In this document: in pieces, positions 11,601 to 17,742 of the stretch | Layout of the letters: each line of letters opens with the position of its first letter | How positions within the stretch are numbered: the first letter of the stretch is position 1 | Source of the DNA: Parvibaculum indicum | Lineage (GTDB): Bacteria; Pseudomonadota; Alphaproteobacteria; Parvibaculales; Parvibaculaceae | Assembly (NCBI RefSeq): GCF_011762095.1 | Contig: NZ_JAASQO010000005.1 | Coordinates: 124,001 to 188,000, forward strand | DNA: 64,000 nt | Direction of reading: 5' to 3' | Notes under the pieces: generated by a model | Database searches by the model: none | Told to the model about the DNA's origin: nothing | Seen by the model: the letters and a program-made list of their open reading frames with translations, nothing else | Translations under genes and position numbers: made by a program

Positions 11601-11691
11601 CGGCGGCAGCATGCTCGCTTCCTTCGCCGGCACGGAATATCTGCTGGCGCGGCGGACGATGAAGAATGCGGGACCGCAACCCGTCGCTTGA
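8638..11691 (+). CDS. P-type ATPase, P2A (Ca2+/Mn2+-like) core with N-terminal HMA-like domain
   Basis: The predicted 1017-residue protein (ATG 8638; the frame is open to 8512) contains a 60-residue HMA-like domain near residues 20-90 without a CxxC. A Lys/Pro-rich linker, a Cation_ATPase_N domain, the A domain (LTGESVPVSKH), phosphorylation site DKTGTLTQNS (D452) and hinge TGDGINDGPALRAAD follow. M4 reads VAAVPEGLPAIATS (PEGLP at 409-413), M5 NLSEIAIVAAE and M6 INLVTDILPALGLAL. These retain the Glu, Asn-Glu and Asn-Thr-Asp residues that bind calcium in SERCA-type pumps. It is not a CPC heavy-metal pump. The likely role is export of a divalent cation. It converges on the HMA-like/DUF5132-like pair with a 20-base gap. 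Confidence 0.85.
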   Translation: MSVRKKSGRAKPSDPPSFPARVGLRHGAVPGRGRYSVDGLYRSAAMRATLEHGLAGDAQVTRARIDLRTGNLLVEFDRALSHAEMAWRIDRLLAGKCAIPKGAKKQAPAREKKAGGGKPPPVHESPGAKGHAVSAEEALAAVASRREGLGVEEAASRLREHGPNELPVAKPRSDLAVFIDQFKSLPVAMLGGSAAMSLATGSPLDALVTLGVVGANGGIGYAMESGAEKTIHDITGRGEHRVLVRREGAVRDILSREVVPGDVVVLTPGAFIEADARIVEAVGLTVDESSLTGESVPVSKHAGTLDDRDAPLGERANSVFRGTIVDGGSGLAVVMATGADTEIGRIQALTGEARPPQTPIERELERMGRHLVYLSLGVCGGVFALGVARGLGTMPMLKSAVALAVAAVPEGLPAIATSTLALGLGELKKKNVLVRRLEAVEGLGSLNVLCFDKTGTLTQNSMTVESLLVGAETLHLGTDGFGTEDGHADLKRHEMKKFLEVAALCSEVKIEENGNGPLFHGSPTEVALVDLAARGGVDVAAVRGDNPVDRVAYRTESRKFMVSRHHRLSEEKISLAVKGSPDQVLQRCRVMEVNGSLAALDGEARSKILAENERFASEGLRVLGLAYSHDPANAPEEPKDLIWLGLVAMKDPLRGGMADLMAEFHKAGIRTVMITGDQPATAYAIAREVGLAGAAEPVIVDAAKLDGLSPEAFRGTVAGGNVFARVSPARKLEIIRALQETGMRVGMTGDGINDGPALRAADVGIAMGQGGAQSAQDVADVVIRDDDLTTLGAGIAQGRATYANIRKAIHFLLATNLSEIAIVAAETMAPGDQLESPMEMFWINLVTDILPALGLALEEPEQGIMSVPPRDPEAPMFTADYYKMLASEAGIISAASLAAHGYGLLRYGPGPRTRSITFSTLIGSQLLFALSCRHDRFHGLSGGGLFGNKYLNGTLTAAGALQILPLAWPPLRRLLGLAPIGISDGLVIGGSMLASFAGTEYLLARRTMKNAGPQPVA

Positions 11692-11711
11692 GCTCGTCGC
11701 GGCGCCGGAGG

Positions 11712-12320
11712 CTATTTCTTCGTGTCGTCCGTCGTTTTCATTTCCTCGAACGATGAGGAGCGCAGCGAGTTCAGCGCATACCAGAGTGCCGACAAGGCGG
11801 GCATGGCGATGCGGCCGCGCGCAAGCTGCACCATTGCGACAAGCGAGAAAAAGAGAAAGGCGGCGGTGTTGACGTCGATCGACCCGGCCGAATTGCGGCG
11901 GAGCAGTTTCTCCATGTCCCGCATTCGCCCGCGCAGGCCTTGCATGACGTCGGGCCCCGGTTCGGGAGTTTCCATGATGAAGAGGCCCGCCCCGAGCGCA
12001 CCCTTGCTCAGCTCGTCGAAATCCCCCTGATAGCGGATCAATATGCCTGCCGTCAGCGGGTTGGCTTCCACCGAATAGACGCCGGGCAGGTCGACCATCG
12101 CATGGGCGAGTTCTTCCAGCGCCTCGCGCTCGCGCCTGAGCGAGGGCAGGCGGAGGCGTGCGCGGTCACGCGTCAGATGTTCGAGGGTCGCGGAAGGGGG
12201 CGGCGGCGCGGTGCGTTTCGTGGCACGGCGCTTCGCAGCGGGTTTGCGGGCCGTTGTGCTTCTGGCGGTTGCGCTCTTGCCGGTCTTCTTTTCCGGGCCG
12301 TCCTGTTTCTTCGCGGGCAT
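11712..12320 (-). CDS. HMA-like domain protein with basic N-terminal tail and C-terminal membrane segment
   Basis: The 202-residue protein starts at ATG 12320, one base after the stop of the upstream small gene. Residues 1-40 are Lys/Arg/Ala/Pro-rich. A ferredoxin-like domain follows (RARLRLPSLRREREALEELA, then LPGVYSVEANPLTAGILIRY). It has the beta-alpha-beta rhythm of HMA domains but no CxxC. A hydrophobic segment (VNTAAFLFFSLVAMVQLARG) lies near the C terminus. Exact function is unknown. The same kind of Cys-less HMA-like domain heads the convergent P-type ATPase, so this is probably a partner or regulator of that pump (inference). Confidence 0.7.
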   Translation of the reverse strand: MPAKKQDGPEKKTGKSATARSTTARKPAAKRRATKRTAPPPPSATLEHLTRDRARLRLPSLRREREALEELAHAMVDLPGVYSVEANPLTAGILIRYQGDFDELSKGALGAGLFIMETPEPGPDVMQGLRGRMRDMEKLLRRNSAGSIDVNTAAFLFFSLVAMVQLARGRIAMPALSALWYALNSLRSSSFEEMKTTDDTKK

Positions 12321-12321
12321 G

Positions 12322-12576
12322 TCAGCTCTCGCTGGAGGGGGCGCGGCTTTCGGCGAGTTCCGCTTCCGCCTCGGCATAGGCGTCTTCGACGATTTCCATG
12401 AATTCGGCGAAGCTCTCGCCGGCGCGTTCGGCGAGAATGACCGCCGTCCTGGTCGCGGTCTTTGCCGCCGGTTTGGCCGCGCGCAGCAGGGCGGGCGCGA
12501 TGACGGGGCCGAAGACGAGGGCGCCGGCGGCTGCCGTGCCGAGGGCGGCCAGACCGAATGTGAGGCGTGCAGACAA
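12322..12576 (-). CDS. Small DUF5132-like membrane protein
   Basis: The 84-residue protein starts at a TTG (12576-12574) with a strong GGGAGGA four bases upstream; the longer open frame upstream has no such site. A hydrophobic stretch (FGLAALGTAAAGALVFGPVIA) is followed by a Lys/Ala helix and an acidic Ala/Glu-rich tail (EDAYAEAEAELAES). This resembles DUF5132 proteins and, in overall plan, the mycobacterial PacL (DUF1490) partners of P-type ATPases. Its stop and the next ATG are separated by one base, so the two are translationally coupled. Family assignment is from memory of the pattern and is only moderately sure. Confidence 0.65.
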   Translation of the reverse strand: MSARLTFGLAALGTAAAGALVFGPVIAPALLRAAKPAAKTATRTAVILAERAGESFAEFMEIVEDAYAEAEAELAESRAPSSES

Positions 12577-12672
12577 GCTTTCCTCCCGCGTTGGGTGGCT
12601 TTCAGTCAAATTCCAGACAGAGAGTGTGCTTTCGCAATGTGACGGGCACAACCGCAAAAAGAAGCGTCGCGG

Positions 12673-12708
12673 AAAACGAAAAGGGAGCGCTCATGAAAGG
12701 GCGCTCCC
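12673..12708 (-). terminator. Terminator after the rhodanese gene
   Basis: On the minus strand GGGAGCGC (12708-12701) pairs with GCGCTCCC (12690-12683), followed by TTTTCGTTTT (12682-12673). It lies 35 bases after the rhodanese stop and separates that unit from the DUF5132-like gene. Confidence 0.85.
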
Positions 12709-12743
12709 GAAATCCTTCGCTACGATGAAAGCCGCCGCTGTCG

Positions 12744-13061
12744 TCAGCGTTCGACCTTGTGGCCGGCCTTTTTCCAGGCTTCGATGCCGCCTTCCAGATA
12801 GAATCCTTCGCAGCCGCCCGCGCAGCCGGAAAGCTGGTCCTCGAATTTCTGGGTGCGCATGCCGCCCTTGCAGTGGAACACGACCGGCTTGTCGCCGAGA
12901 CCGGCGATCGGGTCGTTGCCGATGCCGGAGAGCGGGACGAGTTTGGCGCCGGGAATACGCTCGGCGGCGGTCTCGTTCGGTTCGCGAATGTCGACCAGCA
13001 CGCAATCGCCATTGGCGAGCCATTTTTCCACGGTCGTCACGTCAACGGGCTTCAAAGACAT
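12744..13061 (-). CDS. Single-domain rhodanese (sulfurtransferase)
   Basis: The 105-residue protein has the rhodanese substrate-entry motif VLVDIREPNE and an active-site loop HCKGGMRT with the catalytic Cys. It carries extra cysteines in a GCAGGCEGF stretch, seen in rhodaneses of sulfide/persulfide systems. It transfers sulfane sulfur from persulfide or thiosulfate to acceptors. It follows a two-cysteine ArsR-type regulator by 10 bases and is probably in its operon, which points to reactive sulfur handling. Confidence 0.92.
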   Translation of the reverse strand: MSLKPVDVTTVEKWLANGDCVLVDIREPNETAAERIPGAKLVPLSGIGNDPIAGLGDKPVVFHCKGGMRTQKFEDQLSGCAGGCEGFYLEGGIEAWKKAGHKVER

Positions 13062-13071
13062 TGTTCGTTCC

Positions 13072-13398
13072 TCATTTCTTCACGCCGGGCGGACAGAAGA
13101 TATCGACCAGCGTGTTGATAATGGCGAGGGCGGCGGGAGAGGCGAGGCGATAGTAGATGGTCTGTGCTTCGCGCCGCGTCTCGACAAGGCCGAGATCGCG
13201 CAGAACGGCCAGATGCTGCGACAGGGCCGATTGGCCGATGCCGATCAGATCCTGTATCTGGCCAACCGACAGTTCCCTGTCCGCGATCTGGCACATGATG
13301 AGCAGGCGGCGCTCATTCGACATGGCACGCAATAGTTGAGCGGCATCCGCCGCGCTTTGCTCGAGTTCCATGATGGTTGCATCGACCGTTTCGGCCAT
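13072..13398 (-). CDS. ArsR-family regulator, BigR/SqrR-like (two conserved cysteines)
   Basis: The 108-residue winged-helix protein has its recognition region at LIGIGQSALSQHLAVLRDLGLV and a wing at AQTIYYRLA. Counting from ATG 13398 (GGGAG eight bases upstream; GTG 13407 is an alternative), Cys36 lies in the LLIMCQIAD helix and Cys102 in the C-terminal FCPPG. Two such cysteines forming a (poly)sulfide bridge define the SqrR/BigR persulfide sensors. It heads a unit with a rhodanese and has AT-rich dyads over its own promoter, so it is probably an autorepressor released by persulfides. The lack of metal-binding CxC argues against arsenic sensing. Confidence 0.85.
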   Translation of the reverse strand: MAETVDATIMELEQSAADAAQLLRAMSNERRLLIMCQIADRELSVGQIQDLIGIGQSALSQHLAVLRDLGLVETRREAQTIYYRLASPAALAIINTLVDIFCPPGVKK

Positions 13399-13438
13399 CT
13401 TGCCCACTCCCGGCTGCCCCGCAGCCTTTCATGTGTTA

Positions 13439-13467
13439 CTTATATAAGAACTAATTGATATATTCAA
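13439..13467 (-). promoter_or_regulatory. Promoter and candidate operator of the ArsR-rhodanese unit
   Basis: On the minus strand TTGAAT (13467-13462), a 17-base spacer and TATAAG (13444-13439) form a good promoter. The palindrome CTTATATAAG (13439-13448) covers the -10. A TTGA/TCAA inverted repeat (13455-13467) covers the -35. The -35 overlaps the stop codon of the upstream flavoprotein gene. Confidence 0.75.
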
Positions 13468-14723
13468 GTCCCGGTCGGATCGTCTCCCGATCCGGAGATC
13501 GAAGGTGAAAGTTGGCGGCTTGCCCCCAGGCCCGCCCTCAGGCCGGTGGCAAGACAGGCGGTCAGGAGATAGCCGCCCGTCGGCGCTTCCCAATCGAGCA
13601 TCTCCCCCGCGCAGAAAACGCCGGGGAGGGCCTTGAGCATCATAGCTCCATCCAGTGCATCCTGCGCAATGCCGCCCGCCACGCTTATGGCACTCTCCAT
13701 GGAAGATGGTTTGTCGAGGCGCAGCGGCAATGCCTTGATGGCGTCGGCGAGCGTTTCGGGCGAAAGAAACGCCTCTTTTGCCGCGCATTCTCGCAAGAGG
13801 GCGGCCCTCACCCCTGAAATGCCGGCCGCCTTGCGCAGATGATTGGCCAGTGAGGCCTTGCCGCGCGGACGCGAAAGATCGCGGACGAGCCTCTCCCGGC
13901 TGCGGTCGGGCGCAAGGTCGAGCCGGAGCGTTGCCTCGCCCGACCGCTCGATTTCGTCGCGCAGAAGGCGGGAAAGCGCATAGATGGCGCCGCCCTCGAC
14001 CCCCGACGCCGTGACGACGAATTCGCCCTCCAGCCGGTTTCCCGCGACGGTGAGTGCCACCGGTTTCACCGGGGCGCCCGCGAAACGCTCGCGCATATGT
14101 GCAGACCAGACGGTCTCGAAGCCGCAATTGGCGGGCCGGAAGGGGCGTATGTCCACGCCCTGCGCCGCCAGCAATCCCGTCCAGTCGCCCCGCGCGCCAA
14201 GCCGTGGCCAGCTTGCACCGCCAAGCGCGAGAACGGTTGCATCCGGCGCAATCCGGATCTCGCCCTCCGGCGTGTCGAAGGTCAGGGCGTTCGTATCGTC
14301 CCAGCCGGTCCAGCGATGTCGCGTATGCAGCGCCACGCTCTTTTCGTTCAGGCGGCGCAGCCACGCACGCAGCAGGGGCGAGGCCTTGAAACTTTCGGGA
14401 AAGACGCGGCCCGACGAGCCGATAAAGGTTTTCTGGCCCAGGCTTTCCGCCCAGGCGATCACCTCTTTCGGCCCGAAGGCGCGCAAGGCCGGTTCGAGCC
14501 AGTCCGCCGCTTCGCCATAGCGCACCAGAAAGGCGTCGAAAGGTTCCGAATGGGTGATGTTGAGCCCGCCGCGCCCTGCCATCAGGAGCTTCCGTCCGAA
14601 TGACGGCATGGCGTCATAGACATGGACGGCGACGCCCGGCGCCCTGTCGGCAATCGTCTCGGCGGCCATCAGGCCTGCCGGGCCGCCGCCTATGATGATC
14701 GCTTTGGGGCTATCCTCTTTCAT
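13464..14723 (-). CDS. HI0933/BaiN-family flavoprotein (TIGR03862-like)
   Basis: The 419-residue protein has an N-terminal FAD-binding Rossmann motif (AIIIGGGPAGLMAAE) and the family signatures GRKLLMAGRGGLNITHSE and GSSGRVFPESFKA. It ends in AGEMLDWEAPTGGYLLTACLATG. This is the YhiN/BaiN class of NAD(P)/FAD oxidoreductase, whose best-known member acts in bile-acid 7-dehydroxylation but whose role in most bacteria is unknown. It is divergent from the DUF188 gene. Confidence 0.9.
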   Translation of the reverse strand: MKEDSPKAIIIGGGPAGLMAAETIADRAPGVAVHVYDAMPSFGRKLLMAGRGGLNITHSEPFDAFLVRYGEAADWLEPALRAFGPKEVIAWAESLGQKTFIGSSGRVFPESFKASPLLRAWLRRLNEKSVALHTRHRWTGWDDTNALTFDTPEGEIRIAPDATVLALGGASWPRLGARGDWTGLLAAQGVDIRPFRPANCGFETVWSAHMRERFAGAPVKPVALTVAGNRLEGEFVVTASGVEGGAIYALSRLLRDEIERSGEATLRLDLAPDRSRERLVRDLSRPRGKASLANHLRKAAGISGVRAALLRECAAKEAFLSPETLADAIKALPLRLDKPSSMESAISVAGGIAQDALDGAMMLKALPGVFCAGEMLDWEAPTGGYLLTACLATGLRAGLGASRQLSPSISGSGDDPTGT

Positions 14724-14791
14724 GGCGCGCGACCTTAATCGGCTTCCGATTGTGATAGAAGCGGATTTCCTTTCAGAACGATGCTGACATC

Positions 14792-15256
14792 ATGACCGAC
14801 AGGCTTCCTGAAATTTTCGTCGATGCCGACGCCTGCCCCGTGAAGGCGGAGGTGGAGCGCGTGGCGACGCGTCACGGGCTTACCGTCCATATCGTTTCCA
14901 ATAGCGGGATGCGCCCGACCGGCAATCCGTTGCTGAAACCGGTCGTGGTGCCGGAAGGGCCGGACGTGGCGGATGACTGGATTGCCGAGCATATCGGCGA
15001 GGGGGATATTGCCGTCACGGGCGATATTCCGCTTGCTTCGCGCTGCCTCGAAAGAGGGGCTGCCGCAATCGGACATGACGGCAAGCCGTTTACCGCCTCC
15101 AGCATCGGCATGGCGCTGGCCATGCGCGACCTGATGAAAGATTTGCGCGAAACGGGCGAGGTGAAAGGGAGCGGTCGCGGCTTCACCCGCGACGACCGCT
15201 CCCGTTTTCTCCGCGCATTGGAGAGCGCCGTACAGGAGCGGTTGCGCGCGCGTTAG
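14792..15256 (+). CDS. YaiI/YqxD family protein (DUF188)
   Basis: The 154-residue protein contains FVDADACPVK, VSNSGMRP and TGDIPLASRC, the conserved acidic motifs of the YaiI/YqxD family. The fold is PIN/NYN-like, suggesting a nuclease, but no activity is established. Its end overlaps the msrB stop region by four bases tail to tail. Confidence 0.93.
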   Translation: MTDRLPEIFVDADACPVKAEVERVATRHGLTVHIVSNSGMRPTGNPLLKPVVVPEGPDVADDWIAEHIGEGDIAVTGDIPLASRCLERGAAAIGHDGKPFTASSIGMALAMRDLMKDLRETGEVKGSGRGFTRDDRSRFLRALESAVQERLRAR

Positions 15257-15789
15257 CTCGCCTTGGCGTCCTCCGGCGTTTCGCCCGCTGCGAAGGTCAT
15301 AGCCACGCCGTTCATGCAGTAGCGAAGGCCCGTGGGCGGCGGGCCGTCATCGAAGACATGACCGATATGTCCGCCACAGCGGCGGCAATGCACTTCCGTG
15401 CGCGTCATGAAGAAGGAACGGTCTTCCGAGGTGCCGACGGCATTGGGCAGCGGTTCGTAGAAGCTCGGCCAGCCGGTGCCGCTGTCGAATTTCGCCTCGG
15501 ACGAATAGAGAGCGAGATCGCAGCCGGCGCAATGATAGAGACCTGCGCGTTTTTCGTCATTGAGCGGGCTCGACCCGGCGCGCTCCGTCCCGTGATCGCG
15601 CAGCACGTAATATTGCTGCTCGGTGAGCTGGGCCTTCCATTCCGCGGGCGTTTTCGTGACCTCGAAGGTCTTGCCGCCGGCGGATGACGGGGCGGCGTCG
15701 GCATTGCTTCGCCACGCCCAAGCGCCTGCGCCGAGAAGAGCCGCGCCGCTTACGCTTGCCAGGAAGCCGCGTCGTGTCGTCTTGTTCAT
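15253..15789 (-). CDS. msrB: Exported peptide-methionine (R)-S-oxide reductase MsrB
   Basis: The predicted 178-residue product begins with a twin-arginine-type signal (TTRRGFLASVSGAALLGAGA), so it should act in the periplasm. The MsrB domain shows both zinc-binding pairs (CAGC and CRRC), the GWPSF motif and the catalytic Cys in RYCMNGVAM. ATG 15789 is chosen for its GGAGG. It lies 33 bases after msrA in the same direction, giving an exported MsrA-MsrB pair that repairs both methionine sulfoxide epimers outside the cytoplasm. Confidence 0.94.
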   Translation of the reverse strand: MNKTTRRGFLASVSGAALLGAGAWAWRSNADAAPSSAGGKTFEVTKTPAEWKAQLTEQQYYVLRDHGTERAGSSPLNDEKRAGLYHCAGCDLALYSSEAKFDSGTGWPSFYEPLPNAVGTSEDRSFFMTRTEVHCRRCGGHIGHVFDDGPPPTGLRYCMNGVAMTFAAGETPEDAKAS

Positions 15790-15822
15790 GGTCGCCTCCT
15801 TTTTGTTCAATGGTCCGCTCGT

Positions 15823-16509
15823 TCAGTGTTCCGCGGGCTCGCCGCCCCGCGCTTCATCGCCCCAGAGCCGGTCGAGGCGCTGATCGCGACCGCAATTCCA
15901 GCGATAGAATTTGTAGCGGAGCGGATTCTTCCGGTAGTAGTCCTGATGGTAGGTCTCGGCCGGGTAGAAGGGCCCCGCCTCCACGATCCGGGTCCGGATC
16001 GGCTTGTCGAAGCGGCCGGACTTTTCCAGTTCCGCCTTGCTTTCCTCGGCGAGCTTCTTCTGCGCCGGCCCGTGGGTAAAAATGGCGGTGCGGTACTGAT
16101 TGCCGACATCGCAGAACTGCGCGTTCTTGCGCAGCGGATCGGTGTTGCGCCAGAAGATATAGAGCAGCTTCTTGTAGCTGACCCTGGCAGGGTCGTAGGT
16201 GATCTCCACCGCTTCGGCATGTCCCGTACCGCCTTCGGAAACCTGTTCATAGGTCGGGTTTGCCACCTTGCCGCCGGTATAGCCGGAGACGACCTTTTTC
16301 ACGCCGTCGAGCTTTTCGAAAGGCGGCTCCATGCACCAGAAGCAGCCGCCGGCAAAGGTGGCGACCGCCAGAGGGGCGCCGTCATCAGATGACGGCATCA
16401 TGGCCGTTTCCTCCGCGCCCGCGCCGCGCGTGCCGAGGGCCGCGATCAGCAGCAGCGCCATGACGGTCAGGGCGGCAAGGCCGAGGGTCTTTCCGGTCTG
16501 CAATGGCAT
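15823..16509 (-). CDS. msrA: Exported peptide-methionine (S)-S-oxide reductase MsrA
   Basis: The 228-residue protein has a Sec-type N terminus (LGLAALTVMALLLIAALGT) and then the MsrA signature GGCFWCMEPPF with the catalytic Cys. SGYTGG and a downstream YHQDYYRKNP motif follow. The second in-motif Cys (FWC) and a Cys near the C terminus (RWNCG) may recycle the enzyme. It is the first gene of an msrA-msrB unit. Confidence 0.94.
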   Translation of the reverse strand: MPLQTGKTLGLAALTVMALLLIAALGTRGAGAEETAMMPSSDDGAPLAVATFAGGCFWCMEPPFEKLDGVKKVVSGYTGGKVANPTYEQVSEGGTGHAEAVEITYDPARVSYKKLLYIFWRNTDPLRKNAQFCDVGNQYRTAIFTHGPAQKKLAEESKAELEKSGRFDKPIRTRIVEAGPFYPAETYHQDYYRKNPLRYKFYRWNCGRDQRLDRLWGDEARGGEPAEH

Positions 16510-16731
16510 GGTCGTCTTTCCTGGTCCTTGATCTTTGGAAATCTCGCGGTCACGCCGCCTTGCCCTTGAATGTAGTCCTCGCGGCGGTCCCTTTCCTCAC
16601 ACAAGCGATCACGCTTGCGCGAGCAGGCTTGTGCGCTCGCTGCGTCCCGTTTGTTGATCTATGCCATGGACGTCATGCGACAAATTGACATATCCTTTTT
16701 GGAAATATGGTTTTGTCGGGAGGAGGCGGCC

Positions 16732-17529
16732 ATGGGCGTAGCCATCAGTCATGAAGGCCGGAAAGCAGGCGGTGGATCCGGTGCCATCGAAATCGCGAAG
16801 ATCACGGCGGACGATCCATGGGTCTGGATCCGGCGCGGCTGGTCGGATATGGGCCGGGCGCCCCTCGTCAGCCTGAGCTACGGGTTGGGGTTCTCTGTCA
16901 TTTCCGCCGCGCTGGTCGCCGCCATGTTCTGGCTCGATGCGAGTTCGCTCGCGCTGGCCGCGGGCGCCGGCTTCATGATCGTCGGGCCGATGCTGGCCGT
17001 CGGCATGTACGAGGCGAGCCGTCGCATGGAAAGCGGGCGGCATGTGGCACTTTTCGACGTGCTTTTCGTGTCCACGCGCAGTCCCGCCCAGCTTGCCTTC
17101 ATGGGCATCATGCTGATGGGCGTGTTCCTTGTGTGGATGCGGCTCGCAACGCTGCTCTTTGCGCTCTTTTTCGGGGATAGCGGTTTTCCGCCCTTGCCGG
17201 ATTTCATTCCCACATTGCTGCTGACGCCGCATGGGCTGGGCCTGCTGGTGGTGGGCACCATTGTGGGCGCGGTGCTGGCGGTCTTCACCTTCGCCATTTC
17301 GGCGATTTCCGTGCCGCTTCTGATGGCGCGGGACGTGGATGCCGTCACGGCGGTCATCGCCAGCGTTCAGGCCGTGCAGAAGAATTTCTGGCCGATGATG
17401 CTCTGGGGCTGGATCATCGCCTTTGCGATGGGCTTCGGCATCGCCACGCTTTTCATCGGCATGATCTTCACCTTCCCGCTGGTGGGCCACGCCACATGGC
17501 ATGCCTATCGCGCGCTGGTGAAAAGCTGA
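16732..17529 (+). CDS. DUF2189 membrane protein
   Basis: The 265-residue protein begins at ATG 16732 behind GGGAGGAGG; the frame extends upstream to 16615 but without a ribosome site. It has about six membrane helices. DDPWVWIRRGWSDMGRAPLVSLSYG is the DUF2189 N-terminal pattern (read in two parts around residues 23-47). Function is unknown; relatives often sit beside cytochrome oxidase genes, as here, where it converges on ccoS with a 6-base gap. TTGACA at 16685-16690 may be part of its promoter. Confidence 0.88.
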   Translation: MGVAISHEGRKAGGGSGAIEIAKITADDPWVWIRRGWSDMGRAPLVSLSYGLGFSVISAALVAAMFWLDASSLALAAGAGFMIVGPMLAVGMYEASRRMESGRHVALFDVLFVSTRSPAQLAFMGIMLMGVFLVWMRLATLLFALFFGDSGFPPLPDFIPTLLLTPHGLGLLVVGTIVGAVLAVFTFAISAISVPLLMARDVDAVTAVIASVQAVQKNFWPMMLWGWIIAFAMGFGIATLFIGMIFTFPLVGHATWHAYRALVKS

Positions 17530-17535
17530 AGCCGG

Positions 17536-17724
17536 TCAGTCCTTCTTTTCAGGGTCGTTTTTCGGCGGCGGCGGGTTTTCCATCTCGTCGTCGTCGAAAA
17601 GGATGCGCTGGGCGGCGCCTTCCATGTCGTCATACTGGCCGCTTTTGAGCGACCAGAGGAAGGCGGCAAGCCCCAGCCCGCCCAGAACGAGGGCGGCGGG
17701 GACGAGATAGATCAGGACAGCCAT
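17536..17724 (-). CDS. ccoS: cbb3 oxidase maturation protein CcoS
   Basis: The 62-residue protein has one membrane helix (LIYLVPAALVLGGLGLAAFLW), then the CcoS signature SLKSGQYDDMEGAAQRILFDDD and a Pro/charged tail. CcoS is needed to insert heme b and copper into CcoN. It is the last gene of the set, 18 bases after ccoI. Confidence 0.95.
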   Translation of the reverse strand: MAVLIYLVPAALVLGGLGLAAFLWSLKSGQYDDMEGAAQRILFDDDEMENPPPPKNDPEKKD

Positions 17725-17742
17725 AAATCTTCCCTCGCAAGG

